Assembly (NCBI GenBank): GCA_014728685.1 | Contig: WJLG01000049.1 | Span: 1 to 25,185, forward strand | Source: Candidatus Falkowiibacteriota bacterium | GTDB lineage: Bacteria > Patescibacteriota > Patescibacteriia > Patescibacteriales > WJLG01 | DNA length: 25,185 bases | Direction: 5' to 3' | Part shown: piece after piece, positions 15,222 to 21,423 of the stretch | Layout of the letters: the number at the start of each line of letters is the position of its first letter | Position numbering within the stretch: position 1 is the stretch's first letter | The notes under the pieces: model-generated | What the model was told of the DNA's origin: nothing | What the model saw: the letters and a program-made list of their open reading frames with translations, nothing else | The model's database searches: none | Translations under genes and position numbers: made by a program

Positions 15222-16097
15222 TTTTATCGGCGGTCTTTTTTTTCCGGGGATCATGATCACAGCCAAGCGATAAGATCCGCTTAGGTCTTTCTTTATCTCA
15301 TAGTCGGCACTGGGCAATTCATCTTCTATTAATCTTTTTATCTTTTCCGGCTGACTTTCATCGATCTCACAGAGTAAAAATAAAGGATTGGATATCTTGC
15401 TTACGCGAATTTGCTTAAATAGTAAATGGTAATAGTCAAGGCCGTCATCACCGCCCAAAAGAGCCAATTGCGGTTCTTTTTTTATAGTCTTGGAATCTTT
15501 GACCTGCTTTGGAGTAAGATAGGGGAGATTGGCCAAGATAATAGCTGGTTCATTGAATTTCTTTTTCATCATTTCCCTTAAAAGATTAGAGCGGATGAAT
15601 TCGATCCTTGCACTTAATTTATGCTTCTTAGCGTTCTTTTTAGCTGTTTCCAAGGCTTTAGGGCTGATATCAAGCGCGTAAAGATCGGATTTCTCCCAAT
15701 TTTTTCCCAGCGCGACGGTGATGCAGCCGCTGCCGGTCCCGATATCTATGAAATTAACCTTTTCAAAATTGGCAGCGATCTTCAAAGCTTCATTTACCAT
15801 CAATTCTGTTTCCGGACGGGGGATAAGGACGTTCTTGTTGACCAGAAGATCAAGTCCGTAAAATTCTTTGCGTCCGACAAGGTAAGCCAAAGGAACGCCG
15901 GAAATCCTTCTTGCCAGTGCGACAATGAATTTCATGGATTCGGGGAGACTAAGCTCTTTTTCCGGATGAGTGAACAAGAATTCTCTCGGCTTTTTAAGGC
16001 AATGTGCCAAGAGCAGGCCGGCCTCGAGATCGACATTATCGATCTTCTTAGCCTTCAGCTTCTTCTTGCTTTTTGCAAGCGCTTGATTAATATTCAT
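15216..16097 (-). CDS. prmC: Release factor glutamine N5-methyltransferase
   Basis: Methylates the glutamine of the GGQ loop in class I release factors using S-adenosylmethionine; its target PrfA is encoded upstream. 293 residues: an N-terminal helical domain (KIDNVDLEAGLLLAHCL, PLAYLVGRKEFYGLDLLV, NVLIPRPETELMV) and a Rossmann methyltransferase domain with FIDIGTGSGCITVALG (117-131), ALDISPKALETAKKN (141-155), and the catalytic tetrapeptide at 190-193. That tetrapeptide is NLPY rather than the usual NPPY. The end overlaps the DUF3048 gene by six bases, tail to tail. The start overlaps a short SD-led ORF by ATGA. Confidence 0.95.
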   Translation of the reverse strand: MNINQALAKSKKKLKAKKIDNVDLEAGLLLAHCLKKPREFLFTHPEKELSLPESMKFIVALARRISGVPLAYLVGRKEFYGLDLLVNKNVLIPRPETELMVNEALKIAANFEKVNFIDIGTGSGCITVALGKNWEKSDLYALDISPKALETAKKNAKKHKLSARIEFIRSNLLREMMKKKFNEPAIILANLPYLTPKQVKDSKTIKKEPQLALLGGDDGLDYYHLLFKQIRVSKISNPLFLLCEIDESQPEKIKRLIEDELPSADYEIKKDLSGSYRLAVIMIPGKKRPPIKL

Positions 16098-16111
16098 TTT
16101 TTATATATAAT
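16083..16111 (+). promoter_or_regulatory. Promoter facing away from prmC, for the structured RNA candidate
   Basis: TTGATT (16083-16088), a 17-base spacer, and a perfect TATAAT (16106-16111) on the + strand. Transcription would begin near 16118. The -35 lies over the start region of prmC on the other strand. No + strand protein gene follows, only structured sequence and a terminator. Confidence 0.65.
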
Positions 16112-16150
16112 TATTTTACAGATACGCTCTTTCTTTTGGCGGGGCCTCAT
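16094..16150 (-). CDS. Possible 18-residue leader ORF coupled to prmC
   Basis: On the minus strand AAAGGAGG (16166-16159) lies eight bases before an ATG at 16150, and the frame MRPRQKKERICKIIIYKK ends in a TGA that overlaps the prmC ATG as ATGA. This would give SD-dependent loading and translational coupling to prmC. The SD can pair with an upstream AACCTTT, which could hide it. The same bases form part of the + strand RNA candidate, so either reading alone could explain the sequence. The peptide itself resembles nothing known to me and may only be a ribosome-loading device. Confidence 0.4.
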   Translation of the reverse strand: MRPRQKKERICKIIIYKK

Positions 16151-16328
16151 CGGGAAAACCTCCTTTGAAAAAAAGGTTGAAAAGAGCAAATTTCTCGATG
16201 CTGGCCCCTTTGTCGGGATGTCGCTTGCTTTTGTAGTGTTTCTAGAAGAAGCTTTCTTTCCAAAGGGTGCAAGCGCTCCCGACTTATTTAACCGCCGATA
16301 TGCAAAATTAATATCCGGCGGTTTTTTT
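16118..16328 (+). ncRNA. Structured small RNA candidate in the prfA-prmC gap
   Basis: A + strand unit of about 210 nt with its own promoter and terminator. Hairpin A pairs GGGGCC-t-CATCG (16141-16152) with CGATG-ct-GGCCCC (16196-16208). Inside it a smaller stem AACCT/AGGTT (16157-16161/16174-16178) exposes or partly pairs CCTCCTTT (16159-16166), the same string as the anti-SD tail of 16S rRNA. Hairpin B pairs GTCGGGA-tgt-CGCTTGC (16212-16228) with GCAAGCG-c-TCCCGAC (16269-16283). The third hairpin is the terminator. It does not match what I know of tmRNA, RNase P RNA, SRP RNA or 6S RNA. The hairpins would exist on either strand; the T run and the promoter favour +. It is antisense to any prfA-prmC read-through transcript. 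Confidence 0.5.
16291..16328 (+). terminator. Intrinsic terminator with seven Ts
   Basis: ACCGCCGATAT (16291-16301) pairs with ATATCCGGCGGT (16311-16322), with one bulged base, and is followed by T7 (16322-16328). It points on the + strand and stops one base short of the prfA stop codon on the other strand, where no T run follows the stem. Confidence 0.85.
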
Positions 16329-16329
16329 A

Positions 16330-17373
16330 TCAGCCGAGTTCTTTTTCCGCCTCTTTGATGGCGCTGATTATCTTATCGAGATCACCATTTAAAATAGAGT
16401 CCATATTGCTCCAGTTCTTTTTTATGCGATGATCGGTTATTCTATCTTGAGGATAATTGTATGTTCTGATCTTCTCACTCCTGTCTCCGGACCCGATCTG
16501 CTGTTTTCTCTCGGCTGCCTCTTTGCCTAATCTTTCTTCTTCCAATTTGGCCAAAACGCGAGAACGCAATATCTGCATGGCTTTTTCTTTGTTTTGATGC
16601 TGGGATTTCTGATCTTGGCATTGAACGACCGTACCGGTAGGCAGGTGGGTGATCCTAACTGCTGAATTGGTAGTATTGACCTTTTGTCCGCCCGGACCGG
16701 AAGCGGCATAGGTGTCTATCCTTAGGTCATTGGGGCTGATCTCTATATCCACCTCTTCGGCTTCCGGCATCACAGCCACAGTGGCGGCTGAAGTATGGAC
16801 CCGACCTTGCTTTTCCGTTTCCGGCACTCTCTGCACCCTGTGCGTTCCGGCTTCGTATTTAAGCTGGCCATAGACATTGCTGCCGCTTATAGAAAAAATA
16901 ACTTCTTTAAAACCGCCGATACCGGTCTGGCTGGAATCAAGCATCTCCAGTTTCCAGCCTTGTTTTTCGGCAAAGCGGGAGTACATGCGGAAAAGATCGG
17001 CCGCGAACAAGGCTGATTCATCACCGCCGGTTCCGGCGCGTATTTCTATGATCACATCCTTAATATCATTGGGATCAGCCGGATTTAATTCTTGTTCGAC
17101 ATTTTCTTTTAGATCTTTGGCTCGAGCCTCCAGCTCAGGTAGTTCTTCTCGGGCCATAGCCTTGATCTCCTCGTCTTTTTCATTAGCCAGCACTTCTTTG
17201 TTCTGAGAGATCTCATTTTCCAATTTTTCCAATTCCAAGATCCTCTCTACCGGGCCTTTGAGCCGAGAGTGCTGTTTGGAAACTTTCATCAATTCCGCTT
17301 GATCATTGATAACTTGCGGATCGACCAGTCTTTTTTCCAATTCCTCAAATTCTTTTTTTGTATCTTCGTACAT
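16330..17373 (-). CDS. prfA: Peptide chain release factor 1
   Basis: Recognises UAA and UAG and triggers peptide release in the ribosome. 347 residues. Visible are an N-terminal coiled-coil region, IRAGTGGDESALFAADLFRMY (111-131), the codon-recognition motif PxT as Pro184-Glu-Thr186 in RVPETEKQGRVHTSAATVAV, and the catalytic GGQ at 228-230 in SGPGGQKVNTTNSAVR. The C-terminus has SGDRSEKIRTYNYPQDRITDHR. PxT rather than SPF identifies RF1, not RF2. It follows rpmE and precedes prmC, whose product modifies Gln230. No SD precedes the ATG. Confidence 0.97.
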   Translation of the reverse strand: MYEDTKKEFEELEKRLVDPQVINDQAELMKVSKQHSRLKGPVERILELEKLENEISQNKEVLANEKDEEIKAMAREELPELEARAKDLKENVEQELNPADPNDIKDVIIEIRAGTGGDESALFAADLFRMYSRFAEKQGWKLEMLDSSQTGIGGFKEVIFSISGSNVYGQLKYEAGTHRVQRVPETEKQGRVHTSAATVAVMPEAEEVDIEISPNDLRIDTYAASGPGGQKVNTTNSAVRITHLPTGTVVQCQDQKSQHQNKEKAMQILRSRVLAKLEEERLGKEAAERKQQIGSGDRSEKIRTYNYPQDRITDHRIKKNWSNMDSILNGDLDKIISAIKEAEKELG

Positions 17374-17388
17374 AATGTTGCCTAATAT

Positions 17389-17448
17389 AAAACGGCTATT
17401 TGCTCATCTAATGTTTATTATAGCACAAAATGAGTAAATAGCCGTTTT
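17389..17448 (-). terminator. Long 19-base-pair hairpin between rpmE and prfA, with a promoter element in its loop
   Basis: AAAACGGCTATTTGCTCAT (17389-17407) pairs with ATGAGTAAATAGCCGTTTT (17430-17448), with one G.T wobble on the + strand (A.C on the minus strand). On the minus strand it starts seven bases after the rpmE stop and ends in TTTTATATT, so it may terminate or weaken read-through into prfA. The 22-base loop carries an extended -10 for prfA. Confidence 0.7.
17417..17425 (-). promoter_or_regulatory. Extended -10 element for prfA inside the hairpin loop
   Basis: The minus strand reads TGCTATAAT (hexamer 17422-17417), the same extended -10 as at 1247-1255 and 18123-18131. No clear -35. 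Transcription near 17410 would give prfA a leader of about 37 nt that carries only one arm of the hairpin. Confidence 0.55.
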
Positions 17449-17455
17449 AAAATAT

Positions 17456-17770
17456 CTATTTTTTGGTTTTTTTCTTAGCGTCGCCGACTTTTTCAACTTT
17501 AGACGAAGCTTTGCGGGCAGCTTTAGCCGCTCTTTTAGCAGTGCGTCCAACTTTAGCGCCGGCCTTTTTCTGCTTTTCGACCTTAGCTTGGAATTTCTCG
17601 ACTCGGCGAGCAGTGTCAACCAATTTTTGCTTACCGGTATAAAAAGGATGGCAACTGGAACACAGATCGACCTGTATTTCCGGCTTAGTTGAGCCGGTGG
17701 CGAATGTGTTTCCGCAGGCGCAGATAACCTTAGCTTCCGGATAGTACTTAGGATGAATTTCTTTTTTCAT
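17456..17770 (-). CDS. rpmE: 50S ribosomal protein L31, zinc-binding type, with basic C-terminal tail
   Basis: Large-subunit protein. Residues 1-65 are the L31 core: MKKEIHPKYYPEAKVICACG, a zinc site formed by Cys17, Cys19, Cys37 and Cys40 (CACG...CSSC), and HPFYTGKQKLVDTARRVEKF. Residues 66-104 are an added tail rich in Lys, Ala and Arg (GRTAKRAAKAARKASSK), making 104 residues instead of about 66-75. The composition resembles the N-terminal tail of GpmI in this window. It is first in the rpmE-prfA-prmC direction, with its own promoter at 17837-17809. Confidence 0.96.
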   Translation of the reverse strand: MKKEIHPKYYPEAKVICACGNTFATGSTKPEIQVDLCSSCHPFYTGKQKLVDTARRVEKFQAKVEKQKKAGAKVGRTAKRAAKAARKASSKVEKVGDAKKKTKK

Positions 17771-17808
17771 AAAGTTGCTTATATTTCGTGTAATTTATGA
17801 TATAGAAG

Positions 17809-17837
17809 ATACTAACATAAAAATAAAAATTAATCAA
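17809..17837 (-). promoter_or_regulatory. Promoter of rpmE
   Basis: Minus strand TTGATT (17837-17832), a 17-base spacer, and TGTTAGTAT with hexamer TAGTAT (17814-17809), four of six to consensus with an extended TG. Leader of about 32 nt. It diverges from the + promoter at 17866. Confidence 0.55.
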
Positions 17838-17865
17838 GATTAACTGCTTTTTAACCCCTTGATCA

Positions 17866-17894
17866 TTGACATTTATCCATATTTTAGCTATAAA
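17866..17894 (+). promoter_or_regulatory. Strong promoter of the 31-residue peptide gene
   Basis: A perfect TTGACA (17866-17871), an exact 17-base spacer, and TATAAA (17889-17894). Transcription would begin at about 17901, at the edge of the SD (AAAGGAGG, 17900-17907), so the SD lies at the extreme 5' end of the RNA. Confidence 0.75.
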
Positions 17895-17913
17895 CAAATA
17901 AAGGAGGTGCGTC

Positions 17914-18009
17914 ATGAAAGATAATATATTCTATTTTTTCGCACTAATAAGCCATATGCTCCTTATATTTATTGGTATACCGATAATATCATTATTGCAT
18001 CTTTTTTAA
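17914..18009 (+). CDS. 31-residue hydrophobic single-span peptide with strong SD
   Basis: The ATG is six bases after AAAGGAGG (17900-17907), the best SD in the window, and follows a near-consensus promoter. The peptide begins MKDNIFYFFALISHM and continues with a hydrophobic stretch of Leu, Ile and Phe broken by Gly-Ile-Pro; it ends LLHLF. It would form one membrane span. A structured 3' region (palindrome GCTATGCATAGC; CCGT/ACGG) leads to a terminator, so this is an independent gene of about 208 nt. Size and hydrophobicity resemble type I toxins or small membrane regulators, but no family was recognised. Alternatively the RNA may be the product. Confidence 0.55.
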   Translation: MKDNIFYFFALISHMLLIFIGIPIISLLHLF

Positions 18010-18074
18010 AAATCTTAAGCTTGCCGTTCATTTTATTTTACGGGCTATGCATAGCTCTGAATTCAAGCAGTCTC

Positions 18075-18108
18075 AAACCGCCTTCACTATCTTAAAGGGC
18101 GGTTTTTT
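18075..18108 (+). terminator. Intrinsic terminator of the small-peptide gene
   Basis: AAACCGCC (18075-18082) pairs with GGCGGTTT (18098-18105), followed by a run of six Ts (18103-18108). It points on the + strand. Confidence 0.88.
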
Positions 18109-18122
18109 AATCGCTTTTTTTC

Positions 18123-18131
18123 TGCTATAAT
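18123..18131 (+). promoter_or_regulatory. Extended -10 placing transcription start at the flippase ATG
   Basis: TGCTATAAT with hexamer 18126-18131. The -35 position falls in the T run of the preceding terminator and is weak. The ATG at 18138 is seven bases after the hexamer, where transcription normally begins, so the mRNA is probably leaderless. Confidence 0.65.
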
Positions 18132-18137
18132 AAGCCT

Positions 18138-19574
18138 ATGGAAAAAACTGTAAATATCACCAAGAACACCTCTTATCTGACTTTGGCTTTAATACTGCAA
18201 AAGCTGCTTTCTTTTACTTATTTTACGCTTTTGGCCCGCGATCTTGGCCCGGAAAATCTGGGAAAATATTATTTCGCCATTTCTTTTACGACCGTTTTTT
18301 CGATCTTCATCGATATCGGTATGATAAACTTGCTTACCAGAGAAGTGGCTAAGAGAAAAACCTCATCTTCAGAATTGCTGGGAAGCGTCCTGGCCGTAAA
18401 ATTGCCCTTGGTTATCCTAACCGCTGCCATCACCATGATCGCCACTAAGATCGGAGGCTATGATCCACTGCTTGCCAAGCTTATCTATATCTCACTTGCC
18501 TGCGTGATACTGGATTCATTCACTACGACCTTTTGGGCTGTGGCCAGAGGTTTTCATAATCTTATCTTTGAGAGCATATCCTCGGTGATCTTTATGATGA
18601 TAGTGATGAGCGCCGGCCTTTTTTTCCTTTACAACGGCTATGGACTGATATATTTAATGAGCGCCTTATTGATGGCCAGCACTTTTCATTTTTTATATTC
18701 GGCCATAGTCCTTTTAAAAAAATTCAAAGTATCCATCTTGCCGGTTTTTAATGGGGGACTGATGAAAAAGATGCTCATGACCACAATCCCTTTCGGGCTA
18801 TTTGCTGTCTTTCAAAGGCTTTATACCTATTTAGACTCAGTGCTTCTGGGCACTTTGGCCGGTAATGAATACGTAGGCTACTACCAAATATCATTCAAGA
18901 TAATCTTTGCCTTACAGTTCCTGCCAATGGCCTTTGTGGCTTCACTGTATCCGGCCATGAGCGAGTATTGGCATAGCAATCGAGAACAGCTCAAGACCAC
19001 TTTTGAAAAAGCGCTTATCTATCTGATGGTGATATCGATACCGATCAGCGCCGGCGTGATCGCTTTGGCTGATAAGATCATTCTGGTTTTCAAGGAAGGC
19101 TATGAGCCGGCGATCCTGCCTATGCAGATAATAATCTTATCTGTCTTTTTCATATTTATAAATTTCCCGATCGGCTCTCTTTTAAATGCCTGCGACCGCC
19201 AAAAGAGAAATACCGCCAATATGATCATCACCACTATTGCCAGTATCTTGCTCAATATCATATTGATCCCCAGATTCCAGGCTCTGGGCGCCAGCATCAC
19301 CGTCTTGGCGACCAATATTTTCATGAGCTCTCTGGGTATCTTCTGGGTATTTAAGATAATAAAATTCGATGTCAGAAGAGTCTTTTTGGCTTTCTTAAAG
19401 ATACTGCTGGCCGCGATCGTGATGGCTTTGCTGGTCTATTGGACCAAGGGGTATCTGAATACAATAATATCGATCCTCTTGGGAGCTTTTAGTTATTTTC
19501 TTTTTTTATTGCTATTAAAAACCATAAAAAAAGATGAGGTTAGGCATATCTGCGGTTCATTTTTAAAAAAATAA
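18138..19574 (+). CDS. Oligosaccharide flippase (Wzx-like, MOP superfamily)
   Basis: 478 residues with about 12-14 hydrophobic segments. The N-terminus NTSYLTLALILQKLLSFTYF followed by LLARDLGPENLGKYYFAISF is the typical first repeat of polysaccharide flippases, which move lipid-linked glycan units across the membrane. Other family-like parts are IPFGLFAVFQRLYTYLDSVL, NEYVGYYQISFKI, and ALGASITVLATN. It opens a four-gene polysaccharide cluster with two glycosyltransferases and an O-antigen ligase-like protein. The mRNA is probably leaderless. Wzx versus a lipid II flippase cannot be settled from sequence alone, but the neighbours favour a surface glycan. Confidence 0.92.
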   Translation: MEKTVNITKNTSYLTLALILQKLLSFTYFTLLARDLGPENLGKYYFAISFTTVFSIFIDIGMINLLTREVAKRKTSSSELLGSVLAVKLPLVILTAAITMIATKIGGYDPLLAKLIYISLACVILDSFTTTFWAVARGFHNLIFESISSVIFMMIVMSAGLFFLYNGYGLIYLMSALLMASTFHFLYSAIVLLKKFKVSILPVFNGGLMKKMLMTTIPFGLFAVFQRLYTYLDSVLLGTLAGNEYVGYYQISFKIIFALQFLPMAFVASLYPAMSEYWHSNREQLKTTFEKALIYLMVISIPISAGVIALADKIILVFKEGYEPAILPMQIIILSVFFIFINFPIGSLLNACDRQKRNTANMIITTIASILLNIILIPRFQALGASITVLATNIFMSSLGIFWVFKIIKFDVRRVFLAFLKILLAAIVMALLVYWTKGYLNTIISILLGAFSYFLFLLLLKTIKKDEVRHICGSFLKK

Positions 19575-19575
19575 T

Positions 19576-20712
19576 ATGAAAAAATACCTACTATTCACAC
19601 TTGAATTTCCTCCAATGGTCGGCGGAGTTTCCAATTATTACTATAATCTGGTCCGTTATTGGGGGATGGATAAGATCAGTGTTCTGACCGAGAAGAACCT
19701 AAAAGGTCCGGGGCAAAGATTAAAAAATGGCAATATTTTTTATCGTCGGCTTTTGTGCCCGTGCCTGCGCTATAAATGGCTGCCGGCTGTTTGGCATCTA
19801 TTTTGGGTTAAATTATTCAAACAGGTCGACCATGTAATAGTCGGGCAGATCCTGCCCTTGGGAACTGCGGCTTATCTATTGAAAAAAGTTTTCAAAAAAA
19901 TGAACTATTCCGTGATCCTTCATGGTATGGATTTTAGCTACGCCCTAAAAGATAAGAAAAAAATGGAGCTCAGCCGGAAGATACTCAATAATTCCATCAA
20001 GATAATATGTGCCAATACTTATACGGCCAAATTGGTCAAGCAATTTGATAGCCGACTGGGAGCAAAGATAAGCGTAGTTAATCCTGGGATCAGAAGCACT
20101 CGGCCCAAATACCCTGAGACGGTCAAGAAGCTTAAGGATAAATACGCTCTATGGAAAAGAACCGTAATGCTTTCGGTAGGCAGACTTGTCAAAAGGAAAG
20201 GATTTGATAAAATGATCGAAGTACTGCCCGAAAGCCTAAAAAAAGAGTTGGATCTTTATTATATAATAGTTGGAGATGGTCCGGATAAGCGCTATTTGGA
20301 AAAAAGAGCTGAAAAATTACCTAATAAGGCTCGTCGGCGCGTGATATTCACCGGAGAGGCAAGTGAAAAAGAGATCTGGGCCTGGATGGAGATCTGTGAT
20401 GTTTTAGCTATGCCTTCCCGCGATATTAATGGGGATTTTGAAGGCTTTGGCATAGTTTACCTTGAGGCTAACTTGGCCGGCAAACCGGTCATAGCCGGCG
20501 ATTCCGGCGGCGTCAGAGATGCGGTAATGGATGGGGTTAATGGGCTCTTAGTGGATCCGCAAAACAATAAAGAAATAACAAAAGCTGTTATAAAGCTATG
20601 CCGAGACAAAGAACTAAGGAAAAAATTAGGCCAAAAGGGCAAGGAGATAGCCAGAAAAAGATTTAATTGGCGCGGACAAATAAATAAATTACGCCAAATA
20701 CTAACTCATTGA
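19576..20712 (+). CDS. Glycosyltransferase family 4 (GT-B fold)
   Basis: 378 residues. The N-terminal domain starts with LLFTLEFPPMVGGVSNYYYN, the GT4 acceptor-side glycine motif, and has VILHGMDFSYA. The C-terminal domain has LSVGRLVKRKGFDKMIEVL (199-217), YIIVGDGPDKRYLE (229-242), and the E-x7-E donor motif with Glu289 and Glu297 (DFEGFGIVYLEA), then GKPVIAGDSGGVRDAVMDGVNG (302-323). It resembles PimB-like mannosyltransferases, but donor and acceptor cannot be assigned. It starts one base after the flippase stop, so the two are cotranscribed. No signal or membrane segment is clear. Confidence 0.93.
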   Translation: MKKYLLFTLEFPPMVGGVSNYYYNLVRYWGMDKISVLTEKNLKGPGQRLKNGNIFYRRLLCPCLRYKWLPAVWHLFWVKLFKQVDHVIVGQILPLGTAAYLLKKVFKKMNYSVILHGMDFSYALKDKKKMELSRKILNNSIKIICANTYTAKLVKQFDSRLGAKISVVNPGIRSTRPKYPETVKKLKDKYALWKRTVMLSVGRLVKRKGFDKMIEVLPESLKKELDLYYIIVGDGPDKRYLEKRAEKLPNKARRRVIFTGEASEKEIWAWMEICDVLAMPSRDINGDFEGFGIVYLEANLAGKPVIAGDSGGVRDAVMDGVNGLLVDPQNNKEITKAVIKLCRDKELRKKLGQKGKEIARKRFNWRGQINKLRQILTH

Positions 20713-20718
20713 AAAAAT

Positions 20719-21423
20719 ATGATCAGCATCATAATCCCGGTTTACAATCAAGCAAAGAAGCTAAAAAAATGCCTAAAAAGTATCTTATCCCAAACCTATA
20801 AAGATATCGAGGTTATTGTAGTTAATGACGGCTCGACCGACAAAAGCCAAGAAATAGCCGAAGAAATGAAGCCTAAATTCGAAGAGCTCGACATAAGCTA
20901 TAGGATCCTGAAGCATAAGAATGAAGGCGCTCCGGCCGCTCGCAACGGCGGTTTTCAGGTTGCCAAAGGCAAGTATACGCTTTTTTGCGATGCTGATGCC
21001 GTGCTAAAAGAAGACTGTTTGGAGACTATGCTTGATAATCTGGAAAGGCGCCCAGAAGCCAGCTATGTCTATTCTGCTTTTTATTGGGGTAAAAAATTAT
21101 TCAAACTATGCCCATTCTCAGCTAAAAAATTAAAGGAAATGCCGTATATACATACTATTTCATTAATAAAAACCGAACATTTTCCGATCACCGGCTGGGA
21201 TGAAGGTCTGAAAAGATTACAAGACTGGGACTTGTGGCTATCTATGCTTAAGGAAGGACATATCGGATACTGGATCGATAGGCCGCTTTTTCGCATCTGC
21301 CCCAACGGCACCATCAGTGATTGGCTACCTTCTTTTGCCTATAAGCTTCTGCCTTTCTTACCGAAAGTAAGAAAATACAACCAAGCAGTTGCTACGATAA
21401 AAGAAAAACATCATTTGAACTAA
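20719..21423 (+). CDS. Glycosyltransferase family 2 (GT-A fold)
   Basis: 234 residues, shorter than many GT2 enzymes but with a complete catalytic core. ISIIIPVYNQAKKLKKCL opens the fold, EVIVVNDGSTDKS (31-43) binds the nucleotide, NEGAPAARNGGFQVAKGKY precedes the metal-binding DxD as Asp91-Ala-Asp93 (FCDADAVL), and RLQDWDLWLSMLKEG gives the acceptor-side region with the catalytic aspartate of WDEG or QDWD. The sugar is not predictable. It lies six bases after the GT4 gene and its stop abuts the next start directly. Confidence 0.93.
   Translation: MISIIIPVYNQAKKLKKCLKSILSQTYKDIEVIVVNDGSTDKSQEIAEEMKPKFEELDISYRILKHKNEGAPAARNGGFQVAKGKYTLFCDADAVLKEDCLETMLDNLERRPEASYVYSAFYWGKKLFKLCPFSAKKLKEMPYIHTISLIKTEHFPITGWDEGLKRLQDWDLWLSMLKEGHIGYWIDRPLFRICPNGTISDWLPSFAYKLLPFLPKVRKYNQAVATIKEKHHLN

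Noticed and set aside
15621..16358. 245-codon + strand frame across prmC and the prfA-prmC gap
   Set aside because: Its first two thirds are antisense to a clear prmC and the rest covers the hairpin region and terminator; no protein-like composition or start signal.
16118..18108. tmRNA, SRP RNA, RNase P RNA or 6S RNA in the gap regions
   Set aside because: Looked for their known core sequences (tRNA-like end, GGAA tetraloop domain, GAGGAAAGTC) and did not see them.
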